DNA of 13,930 nt from NCBI GenBank assembly GCA_964440875.1, contig CAYTTS010000033.1:1-13930 (forward strand). Direction: 5' to 3'. The notes under the pieces were generated by a model. That model searched no databases. It saw nothing but the letters and a program-made list of their open reading frames with translations, and had not been told where the DNA came from. This DNA comes from JAAZDN01 sp964440875. Lineage in GTDB: Bacteria > Bacillota_I > Bacilli_A > Erysipelotrichales > Erysipelotrichaceae. This document shows positions 8,036 to 13,930 of the stretch, piece by piece. The position numbers and the translations under genes are program-made. The stretch's first letter is position 1. The number at the start of each line of letters is the position of its first letter.

Positions 8036-8045
8036 AGGGGATTTT

Positions 8046-9737
8046 ATGAAAAGGAACTTTACTTCACGACATTATTTCAAAGAAATATTTAGATCTTTTC
8101 TGTTGATGTCAATAGTTCCTTTTTTGCTATTTACTTCAATTATCATCTTTGTAAACCATAAGCAAAATGTAGTTGAAGTCGATAATACAGTTCAAGAAGT
8201 GAATCGTCGTACACAGTTACTGTTTAATGAGGCCATCACAGAATACAAAAGTATTTTAGAAAAAGTATCAAAAGAAGATTTTGTAATTGAATATTTATCT
8301 GGTAATTTAACTGACGAAGAACTAATGAGTAACATTACTCCATATTTGATCGGTAATGAAGATAATATAAAACTACATGTTGTTTCCAATGACTATACTC
8401 GCAATATTTCGACGTCAAATATACCCCCAGAATACGTACGTCCTGAATACAAGGACTATATATATACTAATGAAGTTAAGGAGAGCGAAGGTCCACTTGT
8501 AAAGGAAAGTTGGATTAAAACAACTAGTGGAAGAGTTCCCTTATCAATAATATCTAAGGTAGAAGATGATCAAGGCCAATATGGATATATAATTATTGAT
8601 GTAAGACGTGATAAAATTCTAGATAAAATAAGTGCATTTGAGAATAATATTCATACAATTATTACCAACAATCAAGGAATCGTTATTCTCGATTCAAATT
8701 ATGTTACTAATGAAGGTAAAGATATTAGAGCGATTAATTTTGGCGAGAACAGAAATACTACAATATTTAATGAGGTTTTTTACGGAAAAGAGCTACCATA
8801 TAATGTAGTTTCACTTTTAAATGTTGATAACTTCTCATCAGTCACTATCAATTTATTTAAAATCTTTTTTATCCTAATTTTTATTGCCTTTATTACAAGT
8901 GCGATTTTAGCGCATTTTCAGTCTAAAAAAATCTATCGACCAATTAAGTCAATTTTGAATACAATGAATGAAGTTGAAGAAAATCCGGCGATCAGAATGG
9001 ATGAAATGACTAAACATAATGAAATGAATTATATAGCCCTAGAGTTTAACAGAATGTTAGATACGATTGAACGCTTAAATAAGGAAATAATCGAAAACTC
9101 AGAACGTCAGAGTTTATCAGAAATTAAGGCGCTCCAAGCACAAATAAGTCCCCACTTTTTATATAACATGCTTAATGAAATAAAATCATTAGCAAAATTA
9201 AACAGAAATGCTGATGTTGCGCTCTTTATTGAGTATCTCGGTAAAATGCTTAGAAGAAGTATTGACAATGCAAGTAAGTTTGTAACATTAGAAGAAGATT
9301 ATGAATTTTTTGTTAGTTATTTAGAATTACAAAAAATTAGATATGAAAACTCATTTGAATATTCAATCGAAATTGATGATGATGCCAAAAGTATTAGAAT
9401 TCCAAACTTAATAATTCAACCAATTATTGAAAATGCGATAGTCCACGGTTTCTCTTCACTTAGAAAAGATCAAATTCTTCAAATAACAGCTAAAGTCATT
9501 GATGGTGATTTATGTATTACAGTTTATGATAATGGACGTGGGATTGATCTTGATAAAGTAGGTTATATTAATGATAAAGAAAAACAATATAAAATGTATG
9601 GAAGTAATGGTTTAGAAAATGTTCAAAAACGCTTAATTATGACCTATGGAATTAAATATGGAATAACTATTGAGAGTAAGCTAAATAAATATACATTAAT
9701 AAAAATATTAATTCCGAACTTAGAGGTGGGTAAATGA
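8046..9737 (+). CDS. YesM/LytS-type sensor histidine kinase
   Basis: This 563-residue membrane kinase has one transmembrane helix at about 17-37, an extracellular sensor of about 230 residues with the layout of a Cache-type domain (VKESWIKTTSGRVPLSIIS, then GYIIIDVRRDKI), and a second helix at about 268-290. A HAMP-like linker follows (YRPI at 297-300). The His_kinase domain has phospho-acceptor His370 in QAQISPHFLYNMLNEI. The ATPase region shows the N box IIENAIVHG (460-468), DNGRGI (495-500) and GLENV (522-526). This is the YesM family, which usually pairs with a YesN-type AraC response regulator. Such a regulator is encoded two genes on, with a binding-like protein between. The stop overlaps the next start in ATGA, so translation is coupled. 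Confidence 0.9.
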   Translation: MKRNFTSRHYFKEIFRSFLLMSIVPFLLFTSIIIFVNHKQNVVEVDNTVQEVNRRTQLLFNEAITEYKSILEKVSKEDFVIEYLSGNLTDEELMSNITPYLIGNEDNIKLHVVSNDYTRNISTSNIPPEYVRPEYKDYIYTNEVKESEGPLVKESWIKTTSGRVPLSIISKVEDDQGQYGYIIIDVRRDKILDKISAFENNIHTIITNNQGIVILDSNYVTNEGKDIRAINFGENRNTTIFNEVFYGKELPYNVVSLLNVDNFSSVTINLFKIFFILIFIAFITSAILAHFQSKKIYRPIKSILNTMNEVEENPAIRMDEMTKHNEMNYIALEFNRMLDTIERLNKEIIENSERQSLSEIKALQAQISPHFLYNMLNEIKSLAKLNRNADVALFIEYLGKMLRRSIDNASKFVTLEEDYEFFVSYLELQKIRYENSFEYSIEIDDDAKSIRIPNLIIQPIIENAIVHGFSSLRKDQILQITAKVIDGDLCITVYDNGRGIDLDKVGYINDKEKQYKMYGSNGLENVQKRLIMTYGIKYGITIESKLNKYTLIKILIPNLEVGK

Positions 9738-10870
9738 AATCGATAATGAAGAAAATATTGTTAGGATTGGTGATTATTTTATTATTTAGTTATACACCAC
9801 TTTGTACAAGCAAGAAAAATCGTGAACAAATAAATATACTGTTTTCACTAAGTGGGAATTATGAATATAGATTATACTATGAAGATCTTGTTAAACGCTT
9901 AAATACGACAAGTGTAACATATGAAATTGTGCCTACCTATGTTCAAAGTGATACAGAAGCGGTTCTAAAAATAATATATGATAAATCAAAAGTCCAGGAA
10001 TTCGATTATCTACTGATTAATCCAAAATATACAGAACTATTAACAAGACAAAATCTGATTGTTCCTTTAGAGGAGATAATAACAAAAACAGTAGGAATGA
10101 CTATATTAGCAGATTTCACGATTACATCACTCGGTGAATCGTTAGTTGAAAGTGAAATTATGAGTCTGCCATTTATGCGGGAAACGTACTATTTTCTAAG
10201 TGAAAGTAAGTACGGATCTCCTATTACTATTAGTGATATCGTTGCTATGGACACAGGAATTCATATGCCTTTAAAATCAGTTTTAGAATCATTACTTTTA
10301 TCAAATAGTAACCTGATGGAATTACATTTAGATGAAAACTTGATTACAGCATTATCTAAACTGAAAGCCTTAATCGATAGTGGTAAAATGATAAATTACA
10401 ATACTTCAAGTTATCAATATGATGTCAAAAATCGTGAAAATCAAGTTATTAGTTCGCTAGTTCTTGATCGAGTTAATATAAATGAAAATAATCAAAACTT
10501 AAATATTGCATTATTCATTCCAACATTACCAAAAGTCGAAGGTACTCTTGGATCTAATTTGTTTCAATTAAAAGAGAACTTAACAAATGAAGCAAATATT
10601 AAGTTAATGACAGATCTAATCGGCATTATTTTTTCTGATGATGACACTTATAATTTCCCGATTACCAAAAAAGCTATGAATAAAGTTGATGCTTTGGATC
10701 GACTTTGGATTGAAGATGATTATGTTTTACATTATAAATTTGAAAACATTGCGAATATTGACTCAATTGTCAGTAAATTGTATGTAGATCTTATGAAAAG
10801 TAACTATAATATTAATGAAATAATTAATAATTTACTAGAGCTTGTAATACTAAAAGAAGGGTCTGATTAA
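9734..10870 (+). CDS. Solute-binding-like membrane-anchored protein, likely sensor partner
   Basis: This 378-residue protein has one N-terminal hydrophobic segment (about 7-24) and then an extracellular part that opens like a family 1 solute-binding protein: INILFSLSGNYEYRLYYEDL, then an alternating pattern through DYLLINPKYTELL and NLIVPLEEII, and a SLPFMRETYYF stretch like the hinge region of binding proteins. The segment around Cys24 (TPLC) is not a good lipobox, so it is probably held by an uncleaved helix or secreted rather than lipidated. It shows no close resemblance to the binding protein at 3115. Its place between the kinase and the response regulator, overlapping the kinase stop by 4 bases (ATGA), suggests that it presents ligand to the kinase, as XylFII does for LytS in other Bacillota. 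The fold call rests on weak pattern similarity, and the sensor role is inference. Confidence 0.65.
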   Translation: MKSIMKKILLGLVIILLFSYTPLCTSKKNREQINILFSLSGNYEYRLYYEDLVKRLNTTSVTYEIVPTYVQSDTEAVLKIIYDKSKVQEFDYLLINPKYTELLTRQNLIVPLEEIITKTVGMTILADFTITSLGESLVESEIMSLPFMRETYYFLSESKYGSPITISDIVAMDTGIHMPLKSVLESLLLSNSNLMELHLDENLITALSKLKALIDSGKMINYNTSSYQYDVKNRENQVISSLVLDRVNINENNQNLNIALFIPTLPKVEGTLGSNLFQLKENLTNEANIKLMTDLIGIIFSDDDTYNFPITKKAMNKVDALDRLWIEDDYVLHYKFENIANIDSIVSKLYVDLMKSNYNINEIINNLLELVILKEGSD

Positions 10871-10871
10871 A

Positions 10872-11669
10872 TTGTATACAGTCGTAATAGTAGATGATTC
10901 TGCACTATTTAGAAGAGAAATAATATTAACGACACCATGGGAAAAAATGAACTGCACCGTAATTGGATTTGCTGAAGATGGACTTCCTGGCTTAAAAGTA
11001 ATAATGGATATGAAACCTGATATTGTCATCACAGATATAAAGATGATTCAGATGGACGGCATTGAAATGATCAAAGAACTGAAAGCAAGAGGCTGTAAGT
11101 CACGATTTATTGTGGTAAGTGCCTATAATGAATTCGACTATGCCGTACAAGCACTAAAAATGCAGGCTGATGACTACTTACTCAAACCAATAAGTGATTC
11201 ATCTCTAGAATTATCAATAATGAAATCAATAGAAAAATTGAACAATGCAAAAGTGTTGAACAATGAGTCATTCGATGATGTTAACTTAGAAAATTTCTAT
11301 CAAAAATATGAAAAAATTAAACATAAAGTTGAGCGCAATAATGCGAATACATATATCGTTAATGCTTGCCTCTATATAGAACAAAACTATGCTAATACTA
11401 ATCTGACAATGAACTCAGTTTCTGAATATTTAAATATTAGTGATAGTTATTTAGTGAAGCTATTTAGAAGTGAGCTTGATGTAACATTTATTGAATACCT
11501 AACTTTAATTCGACTTTTCTTTAGTTTGAAACAATTAAGTGAAATTTCTTCTACGGTATATCAAGTCGCTGAAAGCGTAGGCTATTCAGATTATCGTTAT
11601 TTTACAAAAGTATTCAAAAAAGAGTTTAAAATGAACCCAAGTGAATACAAAAATAAATTTAATTATTAG
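10872..11669 (+). CDS. YesN-type response regulator, receiver plus AraC HTH
   Basis: This 265-residue cytoplasmic transcription factor has a receiver domain at 1-120: acidic pair D8/D9, phospho-acceptor D55 in IVITDIKM, switch residue S83 in VVSAYNEFDYA and K105 in LLKP. A linker follows, then an AraC-type DNA-binding domain at about 160-265 with two helix-turn-helix units (LTMNSVSEYLNISDSYLVKL and VYQVAESVGYSDYRYFTKVF), ending in the family's NPSEYK. It should be phosphorylated by the kinase at 8046 and probably controls this operon. It starts with TTG at 10872, with AGAAGGG at 10855-10861, one base after the previous stop; a weak start may keep its level low. YesN proteins are often longer, with an extra middle domain, so this one is short. 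Confidence 0.9.
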   Translation: MYTVVIVDDSALFRREIILTTPWEKMNCTVIGFAEDGLPGLKVIMDMKPDIVITDIKMIQMDGIEMIKELKARGCKSRFIVVSAYNEFDYAVQALKMQADDYLLKPISDSSLELSIMKSIEKLNNAKVLNNESFDDVNLENFYQKYEKIKHKVERNNANTYIVNACLYIEQNYANTNLTMNSVSEYLNISDSYLVKLFRSELDVTFIEYLTLIRLFFSLKQLSEISSTVYQVAESVGYSDYRYFTKVFKKEFKMNPSEYKNKFNY

Positions 11670-11678
11670 GAGGTAAAT

Positions 11679-12368
11679 ATGCAAGTTATATCCACACTTG
11701 GAATTTTTGTCCGTTTACTCTTGAGTATGGTGTTTTCAGGTTTAATTGGTTTTGAACGAGAAAAAAGTAATAGTAATGCTGGAATGAAAACACATATTCT
11801 TGTTGGAATGGGCGCAACAATCGTCGCTTTAATTCAAGTAGAAACAAATGTTTTAGTTGGCAATCTTAGTAGTAATAGCCGTTTAGGAGTAGATGCTGTC
11901 CGATTAATCGCACAAGTAGTATCAGGAATAGGATTTTTAGGCGCAGGGGCAATAATCGTTACAAAAAGAAATATCATGGGGCTAACAACTGCTGCATCAA
12001 TTTGGGGGACATCTAGTATTGGTCTAGCTTTAGGAATGGGCTTTTATCGAATTGCAATAATTGGATCAATATTAATCTTTGCAGTCTTAGTTGTCTTTAA
12101 ACGCTTATGGATTGTACATGGAGCAGAATACATTTTAGTTAAGTATCTTCCAAATGAAGGTACACAACGACAAATTACAGAATCATTTAAGAAACTAGAT
12201 ATGCTTTATGAAACAGTTAGAATTAGCTCATCATCGTTTGGTCATGACCTAATCACTACCCATGTGTACAAAGTTGAGCACTCTAAAGATGTGACATTTG
12301 ATGATATTGCAGAAGAACTTTCTGCTGTAAAAAATATAGTTAGTATTGAATCCACAAACTTAGGATAA
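11679..12368 (+). CDS. MgtC/SapB-family membrane protein
   Basis: This 229-residue protein has the MgtC/SapB domain in its first 145 residues, with about four to five membrane segments. Conserved stretches are GLIGFERE (21-28), AQVVSGIGFLGAGAII (78-93) and GLTTAASIWGTSSIGLALG (101-119). The C-terminal part from about 150 is a soluble ACT-like domain, as in MgtC itself. MgtC is linked to growth in low magnesium, to virulence, and to control of the F-type ATPase in Salmonella; the role of homologs in Bacillota is poorly known. TAGGAGG sits just before the ATG, and only 9 bases separate it from the regulator gene, with the operon terminator after it. It therefore appears to be the last gene of the transporter operon, an unexpected partner for carbohydrate-type uptake. 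Confidence 0.9.
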   Translation: MQVISTLGIFVRLLLSMVFSGLIGFEREKSNSNAGMKTHILVGMGATIVALIQVETNVLVGNLSSNSRLGVDAVRLIAQVVSGIGFLGAGAIIVTKRNIMGLTTAASIWGTSSIGLALGMGFYRIAIIGSILIFAVLVVFKRLWIVHGAEYILVKYLPNEGTQRQITESFKKLDMLYETVRISSSSFGHDLITTHVYKVEHSKDVTFDDIAEELSAVKNIVSIESTNLG

Positions 12369-12412
12369 CGAATGATTATCGATTTTTAAAGTGACATATT
12401 ACCGAATCAAAC

Positions 12413-12455
12413 AAAAAGCGGATATTACACAAAATACGTAATATTTGCTTTTTTT
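12413..12455 (+). terminator. Rho-independent terminator of the operon
   Basis: The arms at 12413-12428 and 12438-12453 pair over about 16 bases, including two G-U pairs, around a 9-base loop. The stem is flanked by A-runs on the left and a seven-T run (12449-12455) on the right. The A/T symmetry means it could also stop transcription from the other side. Confidence 0.85.
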
Positions 12456-12473
12456 ACAATTTTCTGTCCTTTA

Positions 12474-12489
12474 TGCTTAAATATAAGCA
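12474..12489. repeat. Small perfect inverted repeat upstream of the surface protein gene
   Basis: TGCTTA-AATA-TAAGCA is a perfect 6-4-6 palindrome just upstream of the candidate -35 box. It could be an operator. No regulator can be assigned, and chance is possible in such AT-rich DNA. Confidence 0.3.
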
Positions 12490-12492
12490 CAC

Positions 12493-12521
12493 TTTAAGTT
12501 ACTAAAACGGATAATTATGAT
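12493..12521 (+). promoter_or_regulatory. Promoter candidate of the BspA-family gene
   Basis: TATGAT (12516-12521) is a good -10 box. With a 17-base spacer the -35 position reads TTTAAG, a poor match. The leader ends with AAAGGAG, a strong ribosome site, before the ATG at 12558. The upstream terminator makes a separate promoter necessary here. Confidence 0.45.
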
Positions 12522-12557
12522 ACGATAACACTGATAAGGGGAGTAAAAGGAGAAAGT

Positions 12558-13334
12558 ATGAAAAATAAATGCTATAGTGTTGTATTTAGTTTAGCTTTAA
12601 TTTTATCTATTTTTAGTAGTAGTGGTTATGTTTATGCAAATAATGAGAATACTGATAATAGTGAAAATGAAGCGGTTGAAAAGTTAGAGAATTATGATGA
12701 AAACTCTAATGATCAAATTGTTGAAGAAGAAAATTTAGATGAAATTGTTGAGGAAGAAGTTCTAGATGAAGTTATTGAAGAAGAAGTTCTAGAAGATGTA
12801 GTTGAAGATCAAGCACCAGTACTTAACAATGATAGTTCTAACGAGAATTCTGAAATAACGAGTACGGGTAATCATGAAGGAGTTATATGGGAGTTGTACA
12901 GTGATAAATCTGTAATTATTCGCCCAAATGATATCGATGGACTAATGATTACGCGTATTACAGTTCCGGAAGTAATGAATGCGGATAAGGTAATTATTGA
13001 GGATGGCGTAAAATTACCAAGTGATTTACCGTCCAATCAAGAAGGTATTTTCGAAGATTACAAAGCTAGTGAAATCGAGTTTAGAAATAATACTGATAAC
13101 ATTACTAGTATGAGTAGAATGTTCTACAGCATGAAAAATTTGGTTGCGATTGATTTTGGAAGTAATTTTAATACCGAAAATGTTACAACTATGTATAGAA
13201 TGTTTAATGGGGTTAATCAGCTTGAATCATTAGATTTATCAATGTTCGACACATCAAATCTTATTAATATGACTAATATGTTTAGAGACATGGAGGCATT
13301 AGTTACTTTAGATGTTGGGAGTGCGGACATATAG
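12558..13334 (+). CDS. BspA/DUF285-family surface protein, 3' end cut by an insertion sequence
   Basis: The readable product is 258 residues. Residues 1-27 are a classic signal peptide cleaved after YVYA. A low-complexity acidic region follows (28-100) with a 9-residue tandem repeat at 54-80. Then comes IWELYSDKSVIIRP (110-123), the usual lead-in of DUF285 proteins, and at 178-255 about three BspA-type leucine-rich repeats, with units like SMSRMFYSMKNLVAIDF and LDLSMFDTSNLINMTNMF. Such proteins are secreted or wall-bound, have many repeats and a C-terminal anchor, and often bind host or other cell surfaces. Here the third repeat breaks off after LDVGS and the frame ends three codons later in ADI. 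The next DNA belongs to an IS3-family element, so the gene is probably interrupted rather than naturally short. The lost part may resume beyond the element, outside this window. Confidence 0.8.
   Translation: MKNKCYSVVFSLALILSIFSSSGYVYANNENTDNSENEAVEKLENYDENSNDQIVEEENLDEIVEEEVLDEVIEEEVLEDVVEDQAPVLNNDSSNENSEITSTGNHEGVIWELYSDKSVIIRPNDIDGLMITRITVPEVMNADKVIIEDGVKLPSDLPSNQEGIFEDYKASEIEFRNNTDNITSMSRMFYSMKNLVAIDFGSNFNTENVTTMYRMFNGVNQLESLDLSMFDTSNLINMTNMFRDMEALVTLDVGSADI
12717..12809 (+). repeat. 27-base tandem repeat coding for an acidic 9-residue unit
   Basis: Three 27-base units (12717-12743, 12744-12770, 12771-12797) and a partial fourth encode IVEEENLDE, IVEEEVLDE, VIEEEVLED and VVED. Length variation by slippage in this stalk-like region would be expected. 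Confidence 0.75.
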
Positions 13335-13930
13335 TTGGACTTTTTATAAACCTAAACTATGTCTGTATTCTATTGGACTCATTCCATTTAGCGAAAGTTT
13401 AATTCGTTTTGAAGAAAACCATTCTAAATATGTATGCAAGTAATTAATAAAATCTTCTAAACTCCAACCTCTCCAATCTCGGTTGTTAAACATTTCTTCT
13501 TTTATTGTTCCGAAGAATCCTTCGCATGCGGAGTTATCAGGAGAACATCCTTTTTTAGACATTGATCTTGTAAGACTAAATTCATTCATCAATTCAATCC
13601 ATTGTGGCCATCTGTAGTGTGCTCCACGGTCACTATGAACTACAGGTCTTTCTTCATTTTTTAATGTCTTTACACCCTCCACCAACATAGTATTAACCAG
13701 ATTTGCATTTGGTGAAGTACCGATGGTCCAACTTACAGGTAGTCCATCAAAGCAATCAATAATTGGAGAAAGATAAATTTTTCCTGCTGGAATCGCAAAT
13801 TGAGTTATATCTGTAAGCCATTTTTGGTTTGGTTTTTCAGCCTTAAAATTTCTATCGATAATATTTGGTACAGCTGGAGATATTTCACCTAAATAGGATG
13901 TATACTTACTTTTTGAACTTCTTATAACTT
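13322..13930 (-). mobile_element. IS3-family insertion sequence, partial (runs off the right edge)
   Basis: An IS3-type transposase frame on the minus strand fills 13344-13930. The end of the element downstream of the transposase stop should lie just left of 13344. The BspA-family repeat pattern fails at about 13322, and from there the sequence reads TGCGGACATATAGTTGGAC, starting with the TG usual at IS3-family ends. I therefore place the boundary near 13322. The exact end, the other terminal repeat and the target duplication cannot be seen in this window. Confidence 0.7.
13344..13930 (-). CDS. IS3-family transposase (OrfB, DDE integrase core), N-terminus outside window
   Basis: The frame is open from the window edge to a stop at 13344-13346, giving 194 visible C-terminal residues of an enzyme usually of about 270-290, so some 80-90 N-terminal residues lie beyond the edge. 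The catalytic triad is present: D in KWLTDITQF, D in VVHSDRGAHY and E in ACEGFFGTIKEE. Exactly 35 residues separate the last two (DD35E), as in IS3-family OrfB proteins. The end, GMSPIEYRHSLGL, is also typical (P-x-x-Y/F-R). The visible part has no stops or shifts, so the element may still be active or only recently lost. IS3-family elements make the fused transposase by a -1 frameshift from an upstream OrfA, which is not in view. Confidence 0.88.
   Translation of the reverse strand, partial: VIRSSKSKYTSYLGEISPAVPNIIDRNFKAEKPNQKWLTDITQFAIPAGKIYLSPIIDCFDGLPVSWTIGTSPNANLVNTMLVEGVKTLKNEERPVVHSDRGAHYRWPQWIELMNEFSLTRSMSKKGCSPDNSACEGFFGTIKEEMFNNRDWRGWSLEDFINYLHTYLEWFSSKRIKLSLNGMSPIEYRHSLGL

Noticed and set aside
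1..13930. CRISPR array, tRNA or rRNA genes, phage or defence system
   Set aside because: I saw no regularly spaced repeats, tRNA-like or rRNA-like stretches, and no defence-type domains in any frame.

Overview
This is an AT-rich chromosomal stretch from a low-GC Bacillota or Tenericutes-like bacterium. An Erysipelotrichia- or Acholeplasma/Izemoplasma-like lineage would fit, but I cannot fix it further. The signs are Gram-positive style ribosome sites (AAGGAGG-type), a lipoprotein signal, UgpB-type ABC transport, a YesM/YesN-type two-component system, LicD, and a BspA/DUF285 surface protein. Trp is encoded by TGG throughout the intact genes and TGA ends the kinase gene, so I read the window with the standard bacterial code.

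Positions 1-2870 hold a decaying left flank. A licD-type gene on the minus strand carries an early TAA stop. Divergent from it is an intact cytoplasmic DsbA-family (SpxH/FrnE-like) thioredoxin-fold gene. That gene overlaps a MalY/PatB-type aminotransferase gene broken by a TGA at a conserved Trp position and by a one-base frameshift. A strong hairpin terminator (2897-2935) closes this unit.

Positions 2936-12455 are the core: one apparent operon of eight genes with a good sigma-A promoter (3052-3080) and a terminator at the end (12413-12455). In order it encodes a lipoprotein solute-binding protein, two permeases, an MsmX/UgpC-type ATPase, a xylose-isomerase-like TIM-barrel enzyme, a YesM-type histidine kinase, a second solute-binding-like membrane-anchored protein, a YesN-type AraC response regulator and an MgtC/SapB-family membrane protein. 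The genes abut or overlap. A perfect hairpin with a GNRA loop sits between the binding-protein gene and the first permease gene. The likely logic is that kinase, anchored binding-like protein and regulator sense an extracellular solute and control uptake by the ABC transporter, with the TIM-barrel enzyme acting on the imported compound. The substrate is unknown. A direct repeat upstream of the promoter is a candidate regulator site.

Positions 12456-13930 hold a secreted BspA/DUF285 surface protein with an acidic 9-residue tandem repeat. Its reading frame is cut short by an IS3-family insertion sequence whose transposase runs off the right edge on the minus strand. No stretch above 300 bases lacks a gene.
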